The notes: generated from the sequence alone by a model not told the origin. A DNA stretch of 64,000 nt from Sipunculus nudus (GCA_026874595.1 CM049320.1:49548714-49612713), one strand, 5' to 3'. Positions 1-11,944 are shown, counted from the first letter of the stretch. Numbers and translations: made by a program.

Positions 1-121
1 ACTGATTCAGCTTGACACACTGTATTCAGGCGTTTACGATCTTCTATACATCAAACACGGGGTGGCTCTTCCATTAACTGTTCACCGCGTACAACTGGTA
101 AAATTGGTTCCATCGAAATAT

Positions 122-139
122 GGGGGGGGGGGGGGGGGG
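122..139. repeat. (G)18 homopolymer
   Basis: A run of 18 G interrupts a segment that in copy B (around 29255) reads as ordinary sequence, so the tract arose or expanded in this copy. It is one of more than a dozen G or C tracts in the window. Confidence 0.9.
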
Positions 140-508
140 TTGTACGTATAACGGCAGTGCGTAATTTGTTTTTATGACTGAATTATTCTACTGAATTTAT
201 GGCTGTCGACAAGATTAAATACATTTTTAACTATTAGGATTATCTCAGAAACGTGGTTTTAGTAATGTTGGGGACGCGCTTAAAAACGCTTCGAAAATGA
301 AAGCAAGGAGCGTTATTTGGCGCGACAGTAACTTCAAACTGTACCCCTTCACACCATCACTTGGTCCCATCATGCTACACAAGAAATTCGTGCCTAAACG
401 TATTTGAACAGCTGCGTGCAAACAGAGGTAGACTCTCACCATCCAAACTTGTCCCCCTTGTGGCAAGCGGTACTATTTTTATGTACCTTGACAGCACTGA
501 TAGGGTTA

Positions 509-1253
509 TGTTACATGTATCCGTTTGGCGTTGACCTTCTGATTCGTGTAGGGTGTTGCTATGGCGTGTAGAGACAGAGCGATCGGTGTAATGTAAAAGC
601 TGGCGTGTAAACACAGCGCTCACTGTCGAGCTAATCTGGAATTTTCTGGGCTCTTTGCGCTCTATGAGCGCGTGTGTCTTGTTGTGTTCTTTGGGATGTT
701 CAGGAAGAAGTTTATAGGCTTTGGGTGAAAAAGCTATAAATAGGGGCTGTGTTTAAAGCCGAGAAAGAGGAGAGAGAAAGATTCCAGCGGACACATAAGA
801 TGTGATTTAGCTTTGGGACCTCTTCGATAATTGCAGCACTTATAGATATTCTTCGAACTTTGTAACAAATTTTATTCAGTCTTCAGTTTGCTTTCGGGAT
901 TATTATAATGGCTCTACTTTGGACTATTTGAAACGTGGATTATTAGTTTTAAAGGACTTGTTGAGCTGTGACAGTAGTGGTAGCTAGAATCAAAGCCCTT
1001 GATCCGGACACTCTGGTACTGTACATTTTTAATAATTTACTGTGTAATTGTATTCATTTAGAGTATTGTAATGTTAGGATTGTTTTAAGAATAAATTATA
1101 ATTATTTGTTAACAAAAAAACACTGCATTCTTTATTCATTCCCCTACACATTTCACGCTGCCTAGTGTTACAGAATCTGATTTTTATTTATTTCCGTAAC
1201 AAAATTTATGCTCGTCACGACTACGTGATCTGTTGTTATTAGGTTCCGTAACA
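509..1253 (+). mobile_element. Solo LTR of the Gmr1-like gypsy family, with target duplication
   Basis: The segment begins TGTTAC and ends GTAACA, so its ends are inverted. It is flanked by GTTA on both sides (505-508 and 1254-1257), a likely 4-bp target duplication. A TATA-like CTATAAATAG lies near 735 and an AATAAA near 1091. It is similar along most of its length, in the opposite orientation, to the LTR at 9672-10500. No primer site or internal sequence follows, so it is a solo LTR, usually the result of recombination between two LTRs. Copy B lacks it. Confidence 0.85.
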
Positions 1254-1560
1254 GTTAGCCATTATTAAAGATAGTGTAGCGTTTATAAGAACCGTGACCT
1301 GCTTTAATTATAATGGCCACATCGGCAACATTTGGTGGCTCTTATGGAAACAGGCAAAAAGAAAGAAAGATTTTTAGAGGAATTAAACATATTATCAACA
1401 CAAATATTATACGAAACCCATACAATCTCCGGTCAATATTACTGGTAAATGCACCAATTATTGTGACGGGAAAAGCATCTCGCGAAAAAACATGGAAAAT
1501 ACTATGACACCAGGTCTCTGATCAAGACCGGCGTGTATTTAAGGCCGGCGTTTATTTTTC
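1254..1560. other. Non-coding flank of the solo LTR
   Basis: No gene is recognised. A 64-codon open frame at 1313-1507 has no recognisable motif and crosses the point (about 1461) where similarity to copy B resumes, so it is not supported. Around 1530 there is a GGCCGGCGTTTATT motif, also seen near 29570 and in related form near 28630, which belongs to another dispersed repeat. Confidence 0.5.
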
Positions 1561-1706
1561 TTGGACATTGTTTTGCCCCGTCGACCAAAAAAAGGCAGGC
1601 CCCGCGTCTGTTCAAGGAAATACGGTATATACTTTGACTTATGTAAATCGAAGTAAAACAGCTGCAAATTGCTCCATATCAAAGAACAAGAGTACAAGAA
1701 TGCAGT

Positions 1707-1708
1707 GC

Positions 1709-1767
<59 letters not shown>
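1707..1767. repeat. (AT)n microsatellite
   Basis: About 30 AT units. Open frames of alternating Tyr-Ile on both strands here are artefacts of the dinucleotide. Copy B has a shorter (AT)n at the matching place (29743-29778). Confidence 0.97.
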
Positions 1768-1768
<1 letters not shown>

Positions 1769-1769
1769 C

Positions 1770-3890
1770 TGCTAAATAAAACCGTTACTGATACATATTG
1801 ATTATTGATATTTCTGTGTAAGCAAGTACAATTTAGGCATCTTTCTTCCTCTGGCACAAACATTGACTTCTTACAGCTAGTTCCTCGCCATTCTCCAAAA
1901 AGCTACGGAGCAGTCAGATTAAGCACGTCTGTACGTACATCGAGCTGTAGCACAACAATCTTTGCAGTTGAATCTTACAGTCTTCAGTAGTTTACCAGGA
2001 ACATGGGGTAGGTCACGCCACATTGGCTTCACCTGCCCCTCAGTGACGGCACATTACCGTTCCTCTAAATTGGGTGCTGTACCTTTCCATAGCTGCACCT
2101 GGTGTTTAGCTGATGTAGTTGCAGGTGACAGAAACTTAGGCTCACAACTGAATGACTTGGAGCCACCTTTTTGCAGAGTCTCTTGTACCAAACTTTACCA
2201 AGGGTATAATCTACACAGATAAGATGTGCAAATCGTGGGAGTTTGGTGCTGAAATCTTCAAAAACCAGCAAAGTGTATAATGTCCTCGAAAGGCAGATAA
2301 CATGGCCTTGTCACTAAGCACATGGGCCGTAACATTAGCAGCATATATCTCTTGAAAGGCTTCCTGATGGCGCATTAGTAGAAACTCTCATATTAGAACA
2401 AAAACGTAAACCCAACATGAATGTTTCATATAATTATGAAGCAGCAACTCAGGTAAAAGCTAAGGAAATCAAACATGAAGCAAATAACCCAAAGTTAGCC
2501 TTTGAACTTATTTAAAATAAAATTTGCAAATATCTCAAAATGTTTGAATTGTGAAAAAATTTCTGTACAAAATGCTTAAGTTCTGTTGTCAGTTATCGCA
2601 ATCACACCAATCACTTCCCTTCTGGTTCCCAAAGTCAAAGCAATACATGGCTAGAATGTACAGAGTGCTTGGGTTCCATTCGTACTTGCTAAATCTCATG
2701 AATACCAAAGGAACATATCAGGGCATTTGATCATGTTAAACGTTATACATGTCAGTTTATGTCGGGTTCTGATATTAATGTAACTTAAGTGGAACCTCTG
2801 ATTATTACAAGCGTGTAATCTAAAACATGTAAGTGATTAAAGAGATCTTGAAAAGGATTAAAGACATAACCAGACATATAAACGCCAGGATTCACAATAT
2901 TTATCTGATATATCTGACATAGACCGTTTTTGACAATGTTTCCCTTCCTAGATTAATGTAGAATTGTGTATTAATGAGGAAGTGTGGCTGAATATAAAAC
3001 CACTGAAATTATTTCTGTTCCAATTTAATTGTGGCGGGTTGGCTGGATATATTCACAGATTGCCTGAACTATAACCATAAATACATCCTGGTTTAGTACA
3101 GGACACACCGGCTATAGCAACAAGAGTGATCTGGTGAATAAAACTTACCCCTCCCCATTACTGCTCACGTAACTTGGTCATGACACTGATGACGATTGAA
3201 ACTAAACCGATCCAATTGATTTGTTTGGCTGAAGTCTTCTTGAACAATCACGGTTGGGTGGCTGACTGCCAGATTTTATTCAAGTTGTCAGACACAAGCA
3301 TTCAGAGTAGATTAATAATACACAGCATCCTGATAATGTGACACTTAACAGTTTAAAAAGACTAAATTATTTCTATCCTGGATATTTGGGACCAAGATTT
3401 GATAAAAATAATACACGCCATGCGATACACACCGGAGACAAATATGCATGTCAATTTAGTATACATTTCAAAGGTTAATAATGTTTTATTTATTGAAATT
3501 GGCTAAATTTAGTAAACACACAATGGGTGCTATATACAGAATGAAAATATACCAAGTGTTCAACAGAATAATAATAACATACAGCATCCCAAAAGGGTGA
3601 AACGTGACAAAATTAGTTTTATTGTTGAATTTGGATCAAGATTTAATTAAATGAATAAACACGGCATGCGATAAACACTGAAGACTTGTACACATGTAAT
3701 TTAAGTATACATTTGAAAGAATAAGTGTCAGATCAGGACCGCAAGCAACAAGATGTGGGACACCTAATGCACAACAACGCATCGCCTGCAGTCGGCCATT
3801 TTAGGTCACTTGTCAGTGTAGATCGAAGCTGGGGATTACAAGGGGCCTAATCCATGCCATGCCCCCAGCGTTCTCATCTGATAACCCCAG
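1770..3890. other. Non-coding body of repeat block A
   Basis: This 2.1-kb stretch matches 29780-31620 closely. No gene is supported. At 2780-3110 on the minus strand it corresponds to the 107-codon open frame of copy B (30770-31093) but is one base shorter near 2957, which breaks the frame. Confidence 0.7.
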
Positions 3891-3894
3891 GAGC

Positions 3895-5911
3895 TGAACT
3901 AACTCTACAAGAGCCACATCCTCTTAACAGGAGCAACATCGTCTCAACAGGAGCCACACCCTCTTAACAGGAGCTACACCCTCTAAACAGGAGCTACACC
4001 CTCTAATCAGGGGCTACACCCTCTAAACAGGAGCTAAATTAACCCTCTAAACAGGCCCCATACCCTCTAAATAGGAGCAATAACTTCTAAACAGGAGCCA
4101 CACCCTCGAAACAGGAACCACATCCTCTAAACAGGGGCCAAACCCTCTTAACAGGAGCCACATACACCCTCTTAACACTAGGTACACAATCTTAACAGGA
4201 GCCACACCCTCTTAACAGAAGCCACGCCCTCAAAACAGGAGCAAAACCCTCTAAACAGGAACCACCCTCTCTAAACAGGAGCTAAACCCTCTAAACAGGA
4301 GCAACACCCTCTAAACAGGAGCCACGCCCTGTAAACAGGAGCTAAACCCTCTAAACAGGAACCACGCTCTCTAAACAGGAGCTAAACCCTCTAAACAGGA
4401 GCAACACCCTCTAAACAGGAGCCACGCCCTGGAAACAGGAGCTAAACCCTCTAAACGGGAGCCACGCTCTCTAAACAGGAGCTAAACCCTCTAAACAGGA
4501 GCAACACCCTCTAAACAGGAGCCACGCCCTCTTAACAGGAGCTTCACCCTCTAAACACGGGTTACACCCTCTAAACATGAGCTAAACTAACCCTCTAAAC
4601 AGGGGCCAAAACCTCTTAATAGGAGCCACATACACCCTCTTAACACTAGGTACACAATCTTAACAGGAGCCACACCCTCTTAACAGAAGCCACGCCCTCA
4701 AAACAAGAGCTAAACCCTCTAAACAGGAACCACGCCCTATAAACAGGAGCTAAATTAACCCTCTAAACAGGAGCCACACCCTCTAAACAGGAGCAATAAC
4801 TTCTAAACAGGAGCCACACCCTCCAAACAGGAGCCACATCCTCTAAACAGGGGCCAAAACCTCTTAATAGGAGCCACATACACCCTCTTAACACTAGGTA
4901 CACAATCTTAACAGGAGCCACACCTTCTTAACAGAAGCCACGCCCTCAAAACAAGAGCTAAACCCTCTAAACAGGAACCACGCCCTCTAAACAGGAGCTA
5001 AATTAACCCTCTAAACAGGAGCCACACCCTCTAAACAGGAGCAATAACTTCTAAACAGGAGCCACACCCTCCAAACAGGAGCCACATCCTCTAAACAGGG
5101 GCCAAAACCTCTTAATAGGAGCCACATACACCCTCTTAACACTAGGTACACAATCTTAACAGGAGCCACACCCTCTTAACAGAAGCCACGCCCTCAAAAC
5201 AAGAGCTAAACCCTCTAAACAGGAACCACGCCCTATAAACAGGAGCTAAATTAACCCTCTAAACAGGAGCCACATCCTCTAAACAGCAGCAATAACTTCT
5301 AAACAGGAGCCACACCCTCCAAACAGGAGCCACATCCTCTAAACAGGGGCCAAAACCTCTTAATAGGAGCCACATACACCCTCTTAACACTAGGTACACA
5401 ATCTTAACAGGAGCCGCACCCTCTTAACAGAAGCCACGCCCTCAAAACAAGAGCTAAACCCTCTAAACAGGAACCACGCCCTCTAAACAGGAGCTTAACC
5501 CTCTAAACAGGAGCCACGCTCTCTAAACAGGAGCTAAACCCTCTAAACAGAAGCAACACCCTCTAAACAGGAGCAACACCCTCTAAACAGGGGCTAAACC
5601 TCTAAACAGAAGCCACACCCTCTTAACAGGAGCTACACAATCTTAACAGGAGCCACGCCCTCTAAACAGGAGCCGTATCCTCTAAACAGGAACCAAACCT
5701 TCTAAACAGGAGCCAAACCCTCTAAACAGGAGCCATACCCTCTTAACAGGAGCCACACCCTCTAAATAGGAGATAAACCCTCTAAACAAGACCTAAACTC
5801 TCTAAACTGGAGCCACACCCTATTAACAGGAGCTACCCCCTCTTAACAGGAGCTACATCTTAACAGGAGCTGCACCCTCTTAACAGGAGCTACACAGTCT
5901 TAACAGGAGCT
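3895..5911. repeat. 20-bp minisatellite array A with 248-bp higher-order repeats
   Basis: About 100 diverged copies of a unit close to CCCTCTAAACAGGAGCCACA. Between about 4747 and 5500 the units are organised into a higher-order repeat: the variant GAGCTAAATTAACCC recurs at 4747, 4995 and 5243, exactly 248 bases apart, with the same order of variant units in between. Partial forms occur at about 4030 and 4577. The unit length is not a multiple of three and no long frame crosses the array. The right end abuts gypsy coding sequence at about 5911. Confidence 0.95.
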
Positions 5912-6230
5912 ACACCCGCGTTGGAATGTCACTGAACAAATGCACATAATTCAGCAGCAGGTTCTGGAGATCTTGTTGTTGTTGTGCTGTAAGGTGTGAC
6001 AGTTTGGCATCCAGGTTGTTAAGCACGTCTGAGTTTATTAGTGGCACTGAACCACACATACAATCAGTATCTACTTTAACTGGGTCAGGGTCAGTGTTTA
6101 CAAAATTTACAGCAGTAACAATATGTACAACATCTAATGTGCTATTTCTGTCATAATATGGTTTCAGCATGTTAACTTGGCATAGTTGTTTCTTCTTACG
6201 CCTATCTGGTGTCAACAGTATGTATTTCAA
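5912..6230 (-). pseudogene. Gypsy pol: integrase C-terminal tail and linker toward RT (cut off)
   Basis: The frame has a basic DRRKKKQLCQVNMLKPYY motif, followed by a linker and the segment LFSDIPTR. In vertebrate and molluscan gypsy polyproteins of the Gmr1 type, as I recall them, this tail lies between integrase and reverse transcriptase and leads straight into the RT. Here the frame runs into the minisatellite just after DIPTR and stops. No RT or RNase H is found in the adjoining sequence, so the element is truncated. The next upstream domain is the integrase core at 6613-6909. Confidence 0.8.
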
Positions 6231-6612
6231 ATCACTGACTTTCTTGTCAACAATGTAAGGACCAAAGTACCTAGCTTGCAGAGGTCTGTCAGGGATGGGT
6301 AATAAGGCAAGGACCTTTTAAGAGGCCCAATCGTCCTATTTACAGTGTGCTTGTCATACTTTGTTTTCATTTTACTTTGTGCAGATTTTAGATTGAACTT
6401 TGCAATCTCACAAGCATTGTGTAGTTTAGTGCGAAAGTCTCAGACATACTGTAGTAAACTAAGAGAATCAGGATTTTCACACAAGAGTTTTTCTTTAAGC
6501 AATTTCAATGGAAGTTCAGTTCGCGGTCCATGTCCGAAAACTAGTCCAAGGGACTGAAACCCAGGGACTCTTGATAGGATTCTCTGACAGCAAACAGCAA
6601 TAGGTGGATTCC

Positions 6613-6909
6613 TCAATCCCAGTCTTTCCGTGTGTCATAGCAATATGTCCTAATCATGTTTTTTAATGTCTGGTGAAAATGCTCGAGGGCGCCCTGACTT
6701 TCAGGATGGTATGGCGAAGAGCTTAACTGTTTTATACCTAGCTCAAGCATAACTTGCTGGAATAAGCCAGACATAAAATTAAACCCTTGGTCAGACTGGA
6801 CGGATTTTGGCAATCCGAAAGTTGTAAAAACCTTAGTCGGAGCTTTGACAACACTTTTGGCATTAATTTTGCGCAATGGTATTGCCTCAGGGAACCTGTT
6901 GGTGCGCAC
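6613..6909 (-). pseudogene. Gypsy integrase catalytic core fragment
   Basis: Residues TNRFPEAIPLR, then SVQSDQGFNF (second catalytic Asp) and SPYHPESQGALEHFH (catalytic Glu), the usual D...D-35-E arrangement of retroviral-type integrases. The first catalytic Asp lies upstream, where the frame is disturbed; around 7020-7075 on the same strand a CYICQ motif followed by KPNQ represents the end of the zinc-binding HHCC domain. Frame breaks between these parts mark an inactive copy. The domain lies upstream of the expected RT position, unlike standard Ty3/gypsy order. Confidence 0.85.
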
Positions 6910-7227
6910 ATAATTGTCAGCAAGTATTCATGTCCAGATTTTGTTTTGGGCAGTGGTCCAACACAGTCAAATCCTACTGAATGGTTCCTCGAAAGCTGGA
7001 ATAGGCCTAAGTGGGGCCCTAGGAGGATTCTGATTGGGCTTGTCTACCATCTGGCATATATAGCATGATTTATAATATTGTGCAACATCTTTCCTGAGGT
7101 TTTCTAATAAGTTTTATTTTACCTAAATGGCAAGACAAAGGAGCCTCATGTGCCATGCTTAGAAATTCATTGCGGAGGCTTTTGGGCATTACTATTTGAT
7201 GTTTGATGGCCCACTAATCATCAGCGT

Positions 7228-7602
7228 TTACATCAGGTGGTCGCCATTTACGCATAAGCACTCCATTTTTAACATAGAAACAAACTGGGTTCTGTGACAG
7301 TTCTTCTTTAGAAACTGCCCTTGGAAACAAACATGAAATATCAGGCTTCTTATGCTGTTCCGCGATAAGTTCTGACCTTGAAATTGCTGTATCCTGTACG
7401 GGCGAGTCATTAGTCGAGTCACTAGTAACTCCCAGAGTGTTATTATCTGGACCATTATCCTCATGCGTGTTTTACTTTCCGTAGATCTAGTTACAGCACC
7501 AGGTATTTCCCGACTTCTCGGATTAGTATCCTGATCAAGTGACGGCTTTTCTGTAGGTTCAGGCTGTACTTTGTCACCTGCAACATCATTGCTTAGTAGC
7601 AA
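7228..7602 (-). pseudogene. Gypsy pol spacer after protease
   Basis: The frame begins LLSNDVAGDKV, which matches the conserved segment that follows the protease in this gypsy group, and continues as a low-complexity acidic and serine-rich spacer. The CVNGDHLM end reads toward the zinc-binding part of integrase. A frame break separates it from the protease frame at 7613-7885. No catalytic motif is expected here. Confidence 0.65.
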
Positions 7603-7612
7603 CTGAATAGCC

Positions 7613-7885
7613 TTAAAGGGTATTTCTTATGCCCACAGTAATACTCCCAGAAATCAAATCTGACATTAAATGTATACTGGGAAGCGGAACTGAAGTGTGC
7701 TTGTCTGAAAACACACCATTAACGAGTGCATGTGCACCAGTAAAGGACCTATTAGAAAATGGCAAAGTGTTTGCTAACATGAGAGACTGGCCTGAACCAG
7801 TGTCCCTCAAAATTCTAATAGGGGTAGAATCTGAAAAAAAAATCACTTGAAAGTGATACAAAACCATCATGTATGAATGGCTCAA
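7613..7885 (-). pseudogene. Gypsy aspartic protease fragment
   Basis: The sequence IRILRDTGSGQSLML contains the D-T-G active-site triad of retropepsins (usual form DTGA or DTGS), followed by SDLISGSITVGI, where the family normally has a flap and a hydrophobic strand. Retropepsins act as dimers to cut the polyprotein. It sits between the gag zinc knuckle and the integrase, as expected. Frame breaks on both sides show that the copy is decayed. Confidence 0.8.
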
Positions 7886-8219
7886 ATAACACCATTTCAG
7901 AGTCAGCAGAGGAATCTACTACCTCAGCTTCATCAAACAAAAAAAACTGACATTGACAGTGTCAGTCATAAACTCTTTTTCAGAGTGATTTAAGGAATCT
8001 TCATCTTTTTTATCACCTCATGGGAGTCAACAGAGAAATTTTCCTCTGCAGAAACAAACTTCTGTTTGTCATTAGAGGACCTGGCCTCATTTGAAATACT
8101 CTTGCAAGAGTCATAATAGGACCTAGCCTTATTTAAAGATCACTCCTCGCAGGAGTCTTGGAAGGTCCTAGCCTTATTTAATTTCTCGCAGGAATCAACT
8201 GAGGTTTTACCCCCGCAAG

Positions 8220-8510
8220 CTAAGGATTCTTCTTTGGATTCAGACGGCACTTTGGCCTCCTTAGCACCAAACACTTTATTAGAGTCAATAAAGGAGTTGT
8301 ACCCCTTATTATTTGAAAAGAGCCTGGCTCTTGTACTATGCTATGCATATATTCTGAAACAAAACCAGAAGGTGTGCTATTTGGTTTATTCGCAAGTTTC
8401 CAGCAGTCAGATATTAGATGACCATCCTTCTTGCAGTAATTACAGATTTTCTTTGAAAATGACTGGCCTTGGTTTGATATAGGCAGTGGACGTAGACTGA
8501 GGTGTAGCAA
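8220..8510 (-). pseudogene. Gag nucleocapsid with CCHC zinc knuckle
   Basis: The motif CNYCKKDGHLISDC fits C-x2-C-x4-H-x4-C exactly, the RNA-binding zinc knuckle at the C-terminal part of retroelement Gag. It is followed by WKLANK and a polar spacer that reads toward the protease about 340 bases downstream. The frame is separated from the gag core by stops and shifts around 8440-8810. Confidence 0.85.
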
Positions 8511-8810
8511 TGAACTTTGCTGAACTATCAGGACTACTAGTACTGGGTGACTTTACTTTAAACTTTTTTTGACCATACTGATTTACATTCTTGTTTTTGA
8601 ACGACTGGTTTGATTTTCTGGTAAAGGACATTTTGTGTTTTAATGAATAATCATCAGCTATAATTGAGCTGCAATATGAAGTGTTTCAGGACTTTTCATA
8701 TCAAGAAAAGTTTTAACATCTGCGTTAATGCAGCGCTTAAATTCTTCAAGAAAATCAACTGGCGCAAATTGTCATAATCTTTCATTACATTTTTAGAACT
8801 ACACCAGCGT

Positions 8811-9254
8811 TCAAACAACTCCTCTTTTTTTCCCAGCAAATTCGACGTAGGTCTGTTCTTTGCACTTTTCCCAATTTCTGAATTTCTGGCGGTAAGCCTC
8901 CCGAACTAACTCATAACCTTTTAGGATTAACCGTTCAACCAGATCATAGTCAGCAGCAGCTTCTACTGAAAGTTCTGTATCAATTTCTCTGGTCTTGCCA
9001 GTCAACACGCTTTGTAACAACATAGGACAATTTTCCTCAGGCCATTTTAAATTTTCAGGTAATTTCTTAAAGTGTAAGAAATATTTATCAACCTCTTTTT
9101 CTTGAAAAGGTGGGACAAGTCTAATGTGTTTAATAACATCAAACCTGTGAGTTGGAGCAGCACGTAGTCTATGTTCTAGTTTAAGTCTTTCTAATTCCAG
9201 TCGTTTTAACTCAATTTCTTTTTCATTCTCGTTTAATGCTAGCTCATGTTGCAT
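8811..9254 (-). pseudogene. Gypsy gag core (SCAN/retroviral capsid-like)
   Basis: The frame starts with ATG at 9254. It has a charged coiled-coil-like segment (NENEKEIELKRLELERLKLE), then the conserved FDVIKHIRLVPPF and EVDKYFLHFKKL segments and LVREAYRQKFRN. These match the capsid-like core of Gag in Gmr1-type gypsy elements and in the related SCAN domains. The protein would multimerise to form the particle. A run of T at 8823-8829 lies close to where the frame is lost before the nucleocapsid part. Confidence 0.8.
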
Positions 9255-9647
9255 TTCTAACCTTTTAATTCCAACTGCATAGCAAGCCTGTCATTTCTTG
9301 ATGTTTCCACTTCACTCTCTCTAATTAAACCTTTGCTAACTAGATCCTGCATAATTTCAGCAATGATATCAGGCTTTCTCAAAGCTTTTTTTCAAACTTA
9401 GCCCTAAGTGTTTTCCCAAACGCAACAACTGTTCCTCTGTCAAGTGTTCAAGTTGATCAGGGTCGGGGTCGTCAACAAATGTCTCAGGTTTGAAATCTGC
9501 CTTGTTATGATGTTAAAACAATAACAAAAAACCACTGAGATAACTCCTGTAAACAATGTACTGCAAACAATATGTAATCTTGTAAACAATGTATAATAAA
9601 ACAATGTGTCCAGGTCAAGGCCTAATAAATTTTCAAAGCTATTAAGC

Positions 9648-9665
9648 CTCCCAGACGAGCCCACA
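9648..9665 (-). promoter_or_regulatory. Primer binding site, proline-tRNA type
   Basis: Read on the minus strand, six bases inside the LTR end, the sequence TGTGGGCTCGTCTGGGAG differs at three positions from TGGGGGCTCGTCCGGGAT, the well-known tRNA-Pro primer site of gammaretroviruses. This supports the LTR boundary at 9672 and the minus-strand orientation of the element. Confidence 0.65.
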
Positions 9666-9671
9666 ATTTTA

Positions 9672-10500
9672 TGTTACGGGACCTAATATCAACAGATCAC
9701 GTATGCGTGATGAACATAAATTTTGTCAAGGAGATAAAAAAAAATGAAATTCTGTAACACTAGGCAGCGTGAAATGTCTAGGGGAATGAATAAAGAAGTC
9801 AGTGGTTTTTTATTAATAAATAACTATAATTTATTCTTAAAACCCTAACATTACAACACACCAAATCAATACAATGTCACAGTATAACAGTAGTATAACA
9901 GCAAATCAATACAATATCTTTAAAATGTATAAGCCGGATGAAAAGTTCACACAAATTCCCTCGGAGAATAACAGTCCAATGTAAAGCTCTTGTAACAATC
10001 CCGAAAATAAACTGAAGACCAAATAAGATTCGTTACAAATCCAGAAGAAAATCTGAAGAAAATCTATAATTGTCGCGTTATCGGAATAGGTCCCACAAAC
10101 TGACTAACACACGTCTGTGTCCGCTGGAATATTCTCTCACCTCTCTCTCGGCTCTAAAACACAGCCCCCTATTTATAACTTTTCACCTCCAGCCGAGAAC
10201 CTTCCATTGCTCGAACATTCTATATATCTAACACAGTACACACGTTCAAAAAAACATACCAGAACAACGAATGCCGTGTCTCAACATATAAGGATTTACA
10301 CGTGAGCTCGCCCCGGCTCGGCCAGGCAAGAAAGCCCCAAACTAGCATGACAACGTGATTTCAACCAGTGCGGATTAAACTGGAACTGAGAGTTCAACAC
10401 CCGGCCAGGCGAGGCAGCCAAAACACGAGTTACGCCCTTGTCACTCAAAAAAAAGACATCCGTTAGACCTGTGCACACATTAAAAGGGGCACCTGTAACA
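9672..10500 (-). mobile_element. 5' LTR of the truncated gypsy element
   Basis: On the minus strand the LTR begins TGTTACAGGTG (at 10500) and ends CCCGTAACA (at 9672), 829 bp, with inverted TGTTAC/GTAACA ends. A TATAAATAG box near 10170, an AATAAA near 9833 and the segment ATTCCAGCGGACACA are shared with the solo LTR at 509-1253. The primer site and gag follow in the correct order. The matching 3' LTR is absent because the element is cut off at 5912. The LTR abuts an (AT)n tract at 10501. Confidence 0.9.

Positions 10501-10556
<56 letters not shown>
10501..10556. repeat. (AT)n microsatellite beside the LTR
   Basis: About 25 AT units directly adjoin the outer LTR end, so the element may have inserted into or beside an AT tract. 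Confidence 0.95.
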
Positions 10557-10558
<2 letters not shown>

Positions 10559-11850
10559 GGCATGCGCTCTCCCCAACCCGCCCCATGGGCTTAGGGATCA
10601 ACCCTAAATGGTCCGGGTTGGCCGACTTTACAAAATTAACTGATGCCGGTGCGGGTGTTGGATAGAAGCTTGGATATGCGGGGCGAGGCAGAATACATAA
10701 TATAACAATGCGGGATTTTTGCGGGCTGAAAATATTGTTATAGCAAAGAAATTACATTTCCTAAATGCACATCTGTTCATGCTCCTGCAGTTAGGTGTAT
10801 TAAGTTTTCTGATATTTTCTCCGGGTTACGAGACAGATTCATCTTTGCTATGACCACTGATCAAAATATTGAACAATTATACCTGGCAATAGACTTTTCA
10901 GCTCTGTAGGTCTATAATTTTGGCAAGTCTCGCATACTACATAACTTGGCTAAGGGTAGAGCACCAGGATTATTAAGTGTGACCATTGCCTGGGCTGGAT
11001 CTTGTTCTGTCACCAGCTGAATATAGGTTTACATAACTCACAAATACTGAGGTGTGCTAATCATGTACGCGCCAAAGACCACTGACTATTATAGAGGATT
11101 GCATGGGCAAAGCAGAATGAGATAAAGAAGCCATGCCCTTTCGATATTTATCTCTGTATGTGTTTACAACTATGAAATAGAGCTCGACCCCCATTGTAAT
11201 TCCATAACCTTCCCCGTTTCAGGTAATTAGCTGATCATCACTGAAGAGGATAAGTCTATCTGCCAAATAAAATATGTAAAATGTGGTGAAAAAGTCCTGT
11301 CGTCCAGCTGGTACAGCTAAAGTGTAACTCTAGGCATACACATACTTTATAGAAATTGATCCCATTGTGCTTAATAATTATCTTTTTTGTATCCGTTTAG
11401 CAGCATATGTTTAAACTTTAATTGAACATTTTTAGTTTATAATTACTTTATATATTTAAAGGATAAACAAATGCAATATTTGATTAGTATGTTCCATTTA
11501 CTGACATTTCCATTTACATTGCAGTAAATAGTTATATAGTGGTAAGTGGTAATTATATGATACACCGTCCTTACCAGCGAAAAACTGGAAAAGTCATACA
11601 ATAAGCAAAACATGACAACCCATCTCTTCTTACAAAAGATGGTCATTAATTGTAAATATATGAAAATATATCATAATTTTTATTGACAAATAAAGACTTT
11701 TTGGTAAAAATACTGGACGGGGAGGGGTTTGGTGAGGACTGAAAGTACAATGAGCGGGACGGATGCAGGTGGATATTTTTCTTAATAGGTGCGGGGTGGT
11801 GCGGTGCGAGTATTCCAAATTGCTGGGCGGGGACGATCTTTAACTTCCGG

Positions 11851-11854
<4 letters not shown>

Positions 11855-11941
<87 letters not shown>
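11855..11941. repeat. (AT)43 microsatellite
   Basis: The longest pure AT tract in the window, about 87 bases. The Tyr-Ile open frames across it on both strands are artefacts. Confidence 0.98.

Positions 11942-11944
<3 letters not shown>

Larger units (their letters stand above)
1..5911. repeat. Copy A of a 5-kb dispersed repeat block
   Basis: The left end of the window aligns in the same orientation with about 29127-34138. Both copies share the stretch with the GCTTGACACAC start, the (AT)n tract, a non-coding middle of about 2 kb and a terminal minisatellite. Copy A differs by an extra segment at about 368-1461, which includes a solo LTR, and by about 220 extra bases at 3116-3350. It probably begins before the window. 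It could be a segmental duplication or two copies of one large non-autonomous transposon; no terminal repeats or target-site duplications were found to decide. Confidence 0.85.

Noticed and set aside
3895-5911. CRISPR or coding repeat in the 20-bp array
   Set aside because: No spacers, unit length not a multiple of three, and gradual divergence; minisatellite.
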